A stretch of 64,000 bases of DNA from NCBI GenBank assembly GCA_963682025.1, contig OY821517.1, forward strand, positions 296,153,844 to 296,217,843. The letters are read 5' to 3'. Positions within the stretch are counted from its first letter, which is position 1. Each line of letters opens with the position of its first letter. Shown here one piece after another: positions 55,372 through 64,000 of the stretch. Under the pieces are notes generated by a model, which worked only from the letters and a program-made list of their open reading frames with translations, had not been told where the DNA came from and did no database searches. Made by a program: the position numbers and the translations under genes. This DNA comes from Cordilura impudica. Its lineage: Eukaryota; Arthropoda; Insecta; Diptera; Scathophagidae.

Positions 55372-57567
55372 TCTGTACCAAAATTGAAAGCTTCACTATT
55401 TATTTTAAATCTATTACATTCATCTACATCAAACATAAAATATTTACAATTTCTATTATTTAATTCCTTTAAAATAAGTGGACTTATTCCTTTTCACAAA
55501 CAAAAAAGTCATTTTATTAATTTTGAAAGTGGTTTAAGTCCACTTTAGGTTCTGAAACACAGCTTATTTTGCTAGTAAGGTTTACAAAACGTATTACGTT
55601 ATTATATTCTATTTGTCGCTATATTTTTCATAATTTTAGTTGGTTTTATAGAAAAGAAAGGAGCTAAAAGAATTAAATATATGTAAAGTTATGTACATTA
55701 GAGTGGTCGTTAAAAAATTAATATGCGATTTTGGGATAGGCGGGGTCCAGTTTGTTACCATTCCATATAAAACTAATAAATGTGAAGTTTGGGGACAATC
55801 GGCTAAAGATAAGTCGCTCCTGAAATCGATCGAAAATTTCAAGTGTGTTTATAAGGGGAAAATATGACTTTTTTTTTGAGATTTTACGAAAATTTCGTTC
55901 CAAGAATCGGAATCAAAAAGCTGTTAGAAATCAAAATCGAATAAAAATTCGCCAAGAAATAGCAAATGCCCCAGATCACTTTTGTGCCAAAAAAACTAGG
56001 TCAAGAAATTTCATAGCATTTTTTTAAACGTTGGGAAATTGATTAAAGCCATAATTTTTTTTATTTTTATACTTATAAGTAATCAAATAAAAAGTATTGT
56101 TTTATTACCACGTTGTTAACCTATTGCGCATTGAGAGCAAAAATGGGAAGTTTTATTGATAAAATTTTGAAAACTCCTTTTTCAAGTTTTAAAAAATTTT
56201 CTTAAACAAAATTAAAACACTGGATCTAGCACTTTAAGGTTTTATTAAATGCGTATCAGAGATGAACTTTGTGAATTTTTGGTTAAATCCCTGGGCAATA
56301 ATTTTTTTGACAACGATTTTATTTTTGTGGATTTCGAGAAAAATAGGATTTTGTAAAATATTCTGTAAATGTACTCTATCTAAATACTTTGTACCAAAAA
56401 TTAACACTTTTCTACTTTTATATGTTATATTTTATCATAATGGCCTAGGGTTTCGGAAAAAAATAATACGACCCCATTAACCCTTTTGGAATTGGGGTCA
56501 CATATGACCCCAAGCTAATAAAAGACAATTTATTAAAAAAATTCAAATATTTTGTAAGTGCTGTCGAATTTTTAGATGCGACACTTAAAATATAATAACC
56601 AAATGTGAGAATTTTTATTTCTAAAGTTTGGGATAAATCTGAGAACGCTAACCCATTATTTTCCAAGGCCAGCTTTGGATTTTAAGATATTTTTAAATAA
56701 AAATTACCCAAAACAAGTTTTTCTATTAAACTCGATAAAACCAATATTTAGAATTTAAGGAAAGGAATTCGGTTAATTTTTATTTATTTAACCATTCACT
56801 GCTCCTGGGATCAAAATAGTCCATTGTGATACATCTTATTAAAACAACTTTTAACGAGTTTTGTTGTGAAATTATTTTATGTATAAAAGCTGGCTGTAAG
56901 TTTCCAAATAAAATAAATAATAAAAAGAACGCGGCGTTTAATTGATTGAAGAGTATAATAACATATTAACAAAGAACGAACAAGAAAGCAATACTTATTG
57001 CAAATCGTAACTGATAACAGAAAACAATTCGAATCGCACACTAAATCATCCTTAAATACACAAAAAAAAAATAAAAATAGAATTAATTTCATATTTCATA
57101 TTTTTTTGAATAAATTATCTTTTATTAGCTTTGGGTCATTTGTGGGTCTTCTTATTTTATTTAGAAAAATATAGATAGTTTTTATACATAAAAAATAATT
57201 TTATGACAAAATTGGTTAAAAGTTGTTTTAATTTATATTCGCCGGCAATAAGCAGATAATTTCTATTTAGCTTCGCAAATATTCATTCGAAATATATGAA
57301 TATGGAATTAATATATATGGATTTTATTAATTCTATTGGAGGCTGTTTTTTTTTGCTGGAAAACAGTATCTGAATGCAGAATTATTTTAGGAACCGGAAC
57401 CGGAACCGCTTTTCAACTGAGCTCTCTCTCCTATTCGAAAGCATATAAAAATTATTATCAAAAACCCTTGGTTTACCATTGCGATATATAAAGTGAATGG
57501 AAAATTCGATAAATTATCAAAATTTGAAATAAATAGGTGGCCTTAAAAAAAAAATTATGTGAAGTAA
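55372..57567. other. AT-rich stretch with a GGGGTCA palindrome
   Basis: No recognised gene. TTGGGGTCA-CATA-TGACCCCAA at 56492-56513 is a perfect 9-bp hairpin just after TTAACCCTTTTGG. Related TTAACC...ATTG/ACTG phrases occur near 56116 and 56788. Frames of 60-75 codons here are AT-noise. Confidence 0.4.
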
Positions 57568-58753
57568 TCTACACTAATATAATAAAGAGGTGTGTGTTTG
57601 TTTGTTTGTAGGAGGTAATCTCCGTAACTACTCATCTGATTTTAAAAATGTTGGTTCCGGTATTTAGAATGGTCCTTAGGCATGGATATGTACTAGAATT
57701 TTTTTATATATTTTGTGGGCATGGCACCTCCCATATAAAGTGAACTCGTAATATCGAATATTAAGTACTATGACAGGGAAAGCTTTACAAATTTTTCTTT
57801 GTCACCTATTATTAGTGTTAGTAGCTTTTGCCAAAATGGGCGGGATCGGATAAGTGGGCATGGCACCTCCCATACAAAGCAATAATTCGATATTGTATAT
57901 CTCGAGTACTAAGGCAGAGACAGTCTGACGTCATCTATAATTAATGTGAGTCGACCAGAAAATGGGCAGGATCGGAACAATGGCCGTGGCACAAAGCAAA
58001 TATAAAATATCGTATATCTGGAGTACTGTAATAGTGAGAGCCTTGGGACCTTGCGCGAGCCCATATGTTATTCATATGATTAGTCGAAGAACAATGGGCG
58101 TGATCGGAGCATTGGGAGTGATGCTGTCCATACAAAGCAAATATTTAATATCATATAACTGGAGTACTATTAAAGGGAAAGCCTTGTTTCTTTGTACGAG
58201 TCCATCAGATATTGATATGAGAAATTACATAAAAAATGGGCGGAATTAGATTAGTGGGCGTACTTTTACAAAGAAGTAAATGTATTATGAAAGCTACAAT
58301 CTTAAAACTTTGCACAAGTACATTAATTATCAATGGGAGTAGTCGTAGAAAATATGGGCGGAATCGCAAAATTCAAAAATCGCCAAAACAAAAATCGCCA
58401 AAAACAAAAATCTTCAAAATAAAAAATGGGAGAAAATCAAAAATCGCCAAAATCAAAAATCGCTAAGATGAAAATTTAGCATTCGTTAAGTGTTGCCGGA
58501 TTTAATTTGGAAAATCCGTGTTCTTCTCATGGCAGCTTCCTCTAGAGTAGAAACGCCGAAAAATTTTATAATTGTTGCACCTAATGAAAAACAAAAAATT
58601 TTGTATATCCGCAAGCATTAAAAAAAAAAATAAAATAAATTAAATAAAATATTTTAATTGTACAACACAAACTTCGAAGGAAAAATTTATTATAAAATAA
58701 AGCATGTCGCTAAGTCTCGGTAGGTCGTAGCGAAACGCAACGGGGTATACAAG
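57568..58753 (+). mobile_element. Non-autonomous Helitron
   Basis: TCTACACTAATATAATAAAG at 57568 is a typical insect Helitron 5' end, followed by GTGTTTGTTTGTTTGTAGG and CTCATCTGATTTTAAAAATG. Next come about five ~125-150-bp units (GTGGGCGTGGCACCTCCCAT, AAATATTTAATATCATATA, GGAGTACT), then a short AAAATCGCC array (58370-58470). The 3' end CGTAGCGAAACGCAACGGGG-TATACAAG|T has CAAG instead of CTAG. The flanks are A on the left and T on the right, as for Helitron insertion. No Rep/helicase. Confidence 0.8.
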
Positions 58754-59035
58754 TTGAAAATAATAATAATAGCAAAACAAAATATTACGATAAATAAAAA
58801 AAAAAAATATTTTACTAAAACTCCCACAAGAAAAACCGCCAAAACTCAGCCTTTTCTATATCATATCTGGTGTACAAATAACTTGCCGCCGTTTGACAAA
58901 ATATCTTGCCATCAGTAAGTATTGTTAAAATTTTTAAGATCTAAAATGCCATTGGGATGAGGTTAGCGAATCTGTTTTCTTATTAGAATCATACAATTTT
59001 TTCTTGCGAAAATATCGAGTTTTGAGCCAAATAAG
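58754..59035. other. AT-rich spacer
   Basis: Nothing recognised. Confidence 0.35.
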
Positions 59036-59250
59036 AGGCATTTGCGGATACTTTGGATTCACTTCTTCATTTTAAAGAAATCTTCTGCTGAGGTGCATCG
59101 ATTGCTTGTGGAAGCAGATGCTGACGTTGCCTTAAGTGAGAGAAGTTTTAGTGAGTGGCCTTAAGAGTTCATATCGAATACAAAAAACGTTACGGAAGGC
59201 CGAAAGTGTATGAACGGGCGTATTTGGAGGGACTTTATATTTTATAATAT
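59036..59250 (+). pseudogene. Mariner transposase N-terminal fragment
   Basis: The plus strand reads FFILKKSSAEVHRLLVEADA-DVALSERSFSEWP. This is the N-terminal helix-turn-helix region of mariner transposases (family pattern: KKSAAEAHRMLVEAYGDHALS). A second frame gives YGRPKVYERAYLEGL, matching the GRP linker after it. The catalytic domain is absent. Confidence 0.75.
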
Positions 59251-59324
59251 GTTATAAAATTAAAAAAAAAAAAAAAAACAAATAAGAAACATTTATCAAT
59301 ACCGTATATTCAACTTTTCTTAGT

Positions 59325-59752
59325 TCAAAATTCGATATAGAAAATAAGCACAAAACAAATTTGAGTAGATTTTTTTTATCCGATGGGAAAAAATTCATAT
59401 CGGATGCAATTGTTATAAAGGGACTAGGCCGAAAAATTGACCGATCAGTACCAAACTATAAACAATAGTTGTTTTTACTATATATACATAAACAAAATTC
59501 GATCGATACCCATATTATGTTGTATGCTTTATAGAAATTTAAGTCAATTTCATAGAGGACATTTAAATGGGGACTAGTTTTAAACATGCACCGATTGTCA
59601 CTAATTTGAATACTGATCATCCTATGGACGACGAAAGCTGATATACCAAATTTTATAATAAAAAAATATTCCTATAGTTTTGTTGAAATACACAGACCGA
59701 CAGATGGACCAGCACCTACTCATTACACCCAAACCACAGGGTGGTATAAATA
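59325..59752 (+). mobile_element. DINE-1-like copy, truncated at 5' end
   Basis: ATATAGAAAATAAGCACAAA, CATATCGGATGCAATTGTTA, GGGACTAGGCCGAAAAATTG and the 3' hairpin ACACCCAAACCACAGGGTGG-TATAAA identify the family. It faces the next copy across about 40 bp. Confidence 0.7.
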
Positions 59753-59792
59753 CTTATATTTTTTCTATTTCATTTTGTTCTATTTTATTTTA

Positions 59793-60425
59793 TTATACTC
59801 TATACCACTATGTGGTTTGGGTATAATGACATTGTGCTGCCGTTTGTAGCTACCGAAAATATTTCACCTAAAACCATCTTTTATTATACCGATCGACTCA
59901 TAATCACTTTCTAAATCCATTTAGCGATGTCCGTTCGTCCGTCTGTGTGCCCATGTAAACCTTGTAATCAAAGTACAGGTCACAAATATGAATATATTTT
60001 GATGAAATTTTATTGGCCATAGGACGAACGCTATTGAAATTGGTGAAATTCTGTCCATGTTCGATCCCCATACAAATGACCTCCATCAAATCGACTTAAA
60101 TTGCCACAAGATCCAAATTATCAATAGATCTTGGTGAAATTGTGTTTGTGTGTGTTTATTACATCCATTTATCAGTTGTCCAAAAATAAACCCCATATAA
60201 CAGTTCTTAGTCATAGGCCCCATATAGAGTTGCTTCCCTATTTTCACTTAAATCTATCAAAAAACAAAAATATTGCACAGTATTTTCTCAAATTTGGTTT
60301 GTATATATTCTTTCAAATATGGCCACATATGGTAAGGATCGGTCCATTTTTCGACATACTCCCCTTATAACTATAGCTTCCGATATAAACTTTTTTCATA
60401 TCTGTAGCCAAAAAATTTAATAATA
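59793..60425 (-). mobile_element. DINE-1-like copy, opposite orientation, 5' end missing
   Basis: 3' hairpin ATTATACTCTATACCACTAT-GTGGTTTGGGTATA at 59793-59825, GTCC/GTCT remnant at 59930-59950, body to 60425. Its 5' palindrome is replaced by a Helitron end beginning with ACTAG. Together with the previous copy it forms a large inverted repeat. Confidence 0.75.
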
Positions 60426-60722
60426 ACTAGCAAATTCTAACCCTCGAAATTCGAGGGCAAATTCTAGGAAATTTTATTTTTTCATTAAATAAAGACCGTA
60501 AAAGTATGCTAATCAATTATAGCCAATTCACAAGTCAACACAAAAAACAAACTCATTTTTATTAAAAACACATTAACAAATTTAATAAACACACACATAT
60601 CGTTGTATAATTCTATGTTTGTGTTAGTAGCAACTTTAAATGCAATTTACTCAAAACAGAGGAAAAAATTTAAAAATCTGTAAATCTGTAAATCGGCTAA
60701 AAAGAAATACCTTTCAAATAAT
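60426..60722 (-). mobile_element. Helitron 3' end (minus strand), 8-bp hairpin
   Basis: On the minus strand CCCTCGAA-A-TTCGAGGG... reads as an 8-bp stem (60441-60457). Ten bases follow, then CTAG (60427-60430) and T. A hairpin about 10 nt before a CTRR terminus is the diagnostic Helitron 3' end. The 5' end was not found; coding is absent. Confidence 0.7.
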
Positions 60723-60780
60723 ACTAGAGGACCCCTGCTGCTCCGCAGCATTATATTATATTATATTAATTTTTATAATA
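60723..60780 (-). mobile_element. Second Helitron 3' end (minus strand)
   Basis: On the minus strand TGCTGC-GGA-GCAGCA (60736-60750) forms a 6-bp stem, followed by GGGGTCCT and CTAG (60724-60727), then T. Same orientation as the end at 60426, about 297 bp away, so two elements are tandem or nested. Confidence 0.65.
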
Positions 60781-60790
60781 TAATACCAAA

Positions 60791-61010
60791 ATTTGCCAAG
60801 AGAAGTTAACGTACAGTAATGCCAAAATATGCCAAGAGAAGTTAACGTACAGTAAAAGTAAAGTTCATTGTCCACGCATAACTTTCCTCAAACCCAACGA
60901 ATTTGCCAAGAGAAGTTAACGTACAGTAATGCCAAAATATGCCAAGAGGAGTTAACGTACACTAAAAGTAAAGTTGATTCTCCACGCATAACTTTCCTCA
61001 AACCCAACGA
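60791..61010 (+). repeat. Two 110-bp tandem repeats with internal sub-repeats
   Basis: 60791-60900 and 60901-61010 differ at four of 110 positions. Each unit holds TGCCAAGAGAAGTTAACGTA twice (about 36 bp apart), then CCACGCATAACTTTCCTCAA and ACCCAACGA. As 110 is not a multiple of three, any reading frame shifts between units. Confidence 0.9.
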
Positions 61011-61092
61011 ATTTAAGCAGTTAATAGCTCAAAAGAATGAGCTTGATCCACTGAGTGTTCTTAGACCTATGGCAACAGCCTACGTTAATTAG
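60976..61092 (+). other. Possible captured exon fragment
   Basis: Overlapping the second tandem unit and running past it, one frame reads SPRITFLKPNEFKQLIAQKN-ELDPLSVLRPMATAYVN and a stop. The composition is protein-like rather than AT-noise, and it lies beside two Helitron 3' ends. A gene tail captured by a Helitron is possible. I do not recognise the protein. Confidence 0.35.
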
Positions 61093-61254
61093 AACTCTAG
61101 TTATAGAGGTTTGAGAGAAGAAAAATATTGAAAAAAATCTTGAATGCAAATTTATTCATAAATTCTTTTAATATATAAGATACGTTTGGTAAAAATCAGG
61201 ATAAAACGGTAGAACAGAATATCAGGTAGAACAGAACACCACTTAGTTAGACCG

Positions 61255-61325
61255 AAGAGATATAGGGTCACTAAGCTACGGTATAGGGTATCGCACGGTC
61301 GGTCTAGACTGACTTTAATTTTCTA
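61255..61325 (-). mobile_element. DINE-1-like 5' end fragment
   Basis: GGTATAGGGTATCGCACGGT-CGGTCTAGACTGACT, then TTAATTTTCTAA: the 5' palindrome region of the DINE family in minus orientation. The rest is lost. Confidence 0.6.
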
Positions 61326-61479
61326 AAATGTTTTATTTTATTTTATTTTCTATTAATTTATTTATTTTTTTTTTTTTTATTTATTTTATTCATATTAATA
61401 TTAAGTTTAACAATGTGTTGTGCCCCAGCGTCGTTAAACATTATTGAGGCGAGTTGGCAATAGATAATAATATACAACT

Positions 61480-62798
61480 TTAACAATATAATATATATAC
61501 ATACTTCAAAAATAATAAAAACAATAAAATAAAAAAAAATAAATAGTTAAGGTGACTATGTATTAAGGCTTGATAAATAACTAACCTGGTTCTTATGTTA
61601 AACTTATTTTTAAATTTGTATAAAATTCCAACAACAGATAATACTTTTAACCTTAGGTTTTCAATATGAACATCCCATGAAAGATTACTTTGTAGGTGTA
61701 TACCATGATATTTTATAGAATCACTTTCAAGTACTTGCTTTCCATCTACCCAAATGCTAAATTCTTGGTTGTGGATTAAGTACGGCCTGAATCGCAATAA
61801 CTTTGTTTTTTCTGCATTTAATACGAATTTATTTAACCTTGCATACTCCATAATGATCGCAGCATCGTACTCCATGTGAGCTCTTAAGGCAACTTCGTGT
61901 TTATAAGGATAAAAAAGACTTAAGTCATCAGCATACATAACTATGTTTCCAAATAAATTGAGATTTATTATATCATTAAGATAAATTTTAAATAACAATG
62001 GGCCCAACACACTTCCTTGTGGAACTCCATATTCAACATAACCTATAAAACTTCTTTTGCAGTTAAGCTCAACATACTGTTTCCTATTGGTCAAATAGCT
62101 CTTTAATAAAACTAAGCTTTCTCCATTTACACCATAATATTTTAATTTCTGAATCAATATATCATGATCAACAAGATCAAACGCTTTGGAGAAGTCATAA
62201 AATATGCCAGCTACACCACTAAAACCATCATCCAAACCTTTGCATATACTATTTACTACGTTTATTACAGCTTCTTCTGCGCCACATCCCTTTTTAAAGC
62301 CATATTGGCAATCATATAGCAAATTGTTTGTATCCAAATATGTCGACAATTGCTTATATAGTATTTTTTCAAATATCTTGTCAATTATTGGTAATAAAGC
62401 TATTGGCCTAAATTTTCTATAAGTGTAGCATTGGATTCTTTCGGTACTGGAACAATTTTTGCCATTTTCAGATTATCACGATACGTTGAAGTATCAATCA
62501 TTTGGTTAAAAAGTTTTGATAAATATGAAGAAATGACCTCCTTACATACTATCATCATTTTAGGTGAAATTCCATCATGTCCACAACTTTTCGATGCATC
62601 AAGTTCTGAAATTATATCACCTATTTCCAATTCCGTTGTGTATGAAAAATTAAATGAGCTATGGCATTGTAGTAAAGTTCTTAAATTATTAAACGAGTCA
62701 CCTGGCAAGCAATCAATTCTTTGTTTCAACGTTTTAGGAATCTCAATAAAGTACTTATTAAACATATCACTTTTATGTTGGTCACCTAAAATAAGCAT
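61480..62798 (-). pseudogene. LINE reverse transcriptase
   Basis: From 62798: KSCGHDGISPKMM and VPVPKESN (first RT blocks). After a frameshift near 62420 come ALLPIIDKIFEKILYKQLST, QYGFKKGCGAEEAVINVV, YDFSKAFDLVDHDILIQKLK (first catalytic Asp), GVPQGSVLGPLLFKIYLNDI, VMYADDLSLF (YADD active site), LNAEKTKLL and YHGIHLQSNLSWDVHIENLR. All core motifs are intact within 289 codons. The thumb is cut short, so the copy cannot encode a full protein. Confidence 0.88.
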
Positions 62799-62828
62799 TC
62801 CATTACCATCTCTAACATTAATTTGACT

Positions 62829-63991
62829 TTAGTTTTTCCTACCAAGATTTTCATTTAAAAATTTCCAACATTTCTTTGGTTCCTGTTGAATTTGGGTTAA
62901 ATTATCATAATAATAGTTGTTTCTGGATTCCCTGCAAGCTTTCCTAATTATATTACTGATTCTTTTTAATCTACTTTCAATATCCGAGTTACGTTTTTTT
63001 CTAATTTTTAACAACTTGTTTTTATAAATTATAAGTGCTTGTAAGTTTTTATTGATCCAAGGAGTTAGCTCGGCCTTAATAAGTATTTTATCACGTTTTT
63101 CCACTGTTGCATCACGAGTAGCATTTGAAATATATGTTATTATTTTCGACATATCCAAAGAAGGATCACCAGTTTCCCGAAATGCTTGTATATAATACCT
63201 AAGTCTTTCCTTTGCACAATCATAATTACAAACTCGATAAAAAGTTTCCATATATTCTGAATATGTAACATTACTTTTGAATATGTAACATTACAAGATA
63301 CTAAGTTATGATCTGTTAAACTACACTCAACGGTATCTATAAAAAGTTCATCAGAAATGTTACTGAACACATTATCAATACATGTTCCTGATTCAGGACG
63401 TGTTATTAATGAATGACAGTTTTTATAATTAAAGCTTGATAAAATATTCATCAAATCTGCTGATACTGAATTATTCAAGAAATAAACATTGGAATCTCCA
63501 ACTATTATACTTGGTAATCGGCCATGATTAGCAACTAATGATTCCATAAAACTGCAGAAATCATCAATCTTACACTTTTGAGATCTATAAAAAGTTGTTA
63601 TCTTTAAAAATTTTCCATTTATCTTGTGGTTTTGTAACGACAGCGTGATTGCTTCAATAAAGTTGTTGCTTTTACATGTTTCAACACTATACTGAAAGTT
63701 GTTTTGTATATAAATAGACGTTCCTCCATACCCATCTGATCTACAACAATGCATGGCATTGTATCCTGGAATATTATAAATCTGGACTAAAGAGGAATTA
63801 AACCATGTCTCTTGGACAGCTATAACACTTGGTAATTTTGGGAGTTTGGAAATCATAGATTTAAATTTATTAAATTTATTAATAGACGAAATGCTTCTCA
63901 TGTTTACAGAAATGATATTTAAAAAAGGAAAATTCAATTTATCAATATAGTTTTTAAAAGTTTCAAAATTAATAAAATGTTTATTTATCAT
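62829..63991 (-). pseudogene. LINE apurinic-type endonuclease and linker
   Basis: From 63991: FLNIISVNMRSISSINKFNK (first Asn of the nuclease), VIAVQETWFNSS (catalytic Glu in QETW), GGTSIYIQNN, PSIIVGDSNVYFLN (GDxN block) and CIDNVFSNIS, then SLTDHNLVSC (terminal SDH-like box). All boxes of an APE-type endonuclease are present. The frame breaks near 63260, where GAATATGTAACATTAC is duplicated at a 20-bp period. The downstream frame (63251-62829) carries the basic linker (LRKIRKKRNSDIESRLKRIS, ACRESRNNYYYDNL) and ends at an in-frame stop. Confidence 0.85.
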
Positions 63992-64000
63992 AAAAAGAAA

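Larger units (their letters stand above)
61480..64000 (-). mobile_element. Non-LTR retrotransposon (CR1/BS-like), runs off the window
   Basis: On the minus strand an endonuclease, a linker and a reverse transcriptase follow in the standard LINE order. The 5' end may lie beyond base 64000. The 3' end is truncated after HSHLNY near 61560, followed by AT-rich DNA. A 20-bp tandem duplication, an in-frame stop and one further frameshift disrupt it. It is the best-kept of three copies of its family in the window. Confidence 0.85.

Overview
The window is AT-rich nuclear DNA from an insect, most likely a higher fly (Diptera: Cyclorrhapha, perhaps a calyptrate). The reasons are indirect: about a dozen interspersed repeats have the build of DINE-1/INE-1 ('mini-me') Helentrons of flies, with a 5' palindrome, an internal (GTCC/GTCT)n tract and a 3' hairpin inside TATACCC...GGGTATA. 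Jockey, I-like, Penelope, Tc1, mariner, Transib and Helitron remains lie alongside them. No rRNA, tRNA or CRISPR was recognised, and nothing looks bacterial. Species is not determined.

Only one locus looks like a host protein-coding gene: an open, apparently intronless frame at 26876-31579 (+), 1567 codons. It carries a caspase-like protease domain (His368, Cys410 and two S1-pocket arginines at caspase spacing, but VACRG instead of QACRG). About 1000 residues of divergent helical repeats follow. It has a TATA-like upstream element, a good fly start context and a poly(A) signal, and DINE copies lie on both sides. This is the most interesting object in the window.

The rest is transposable elements in several age layers. 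1-5 kb: jockey debris, a 2.8-kb transposon with about 600-bp terminal inverted repeats around an open 422-codon transposase, and a decayed non-LTR reverse transcriptase. 5.8-7.9 kb: an unknown dispersed repeat split by a DINE and a TA-flanked inverted-repeat element. 11.8-13.7 kb: a mariner whose two halves point in opposite directions and which also holds a long hairpin. 15-16.9 kb: two DINEs in tandem. 17.0-19.9 kb: a Transib (RAG1-related) transposon with terminal repeats, target duplication and a recognisable intron. 21.5-24.2 kb: a GTGACT-rich tandem array with a recent RNase-H-bearing LINE inserted in it. 24.3-26.2 kb: DINEs; 26.9-31.6 kb: the caspase-like gene.

31.7-34.7 kb: a DINE, then a Helitron swollen by an AAAATCGCC-type array. 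35-37.4 kb: nested inverted repeats with Tc1 remains. 39-44.5 kb: LINE fragments, a palindromic element and dispersed repeats. 44.8-46.7 kb: a Penelope-like element with an inverted 5' part and a hammerhead-like core. 46.8-47.4 kb: a minisatellite. 49.4-54.5 kb: a transposase pseudogene split by a 3.1-kb Helentron-like insert. 54.6-61.3 kb: more DINEs, Helitron ends and a mariner scrap. 61.5-64 kb: a LINE that runs to the end of the window.
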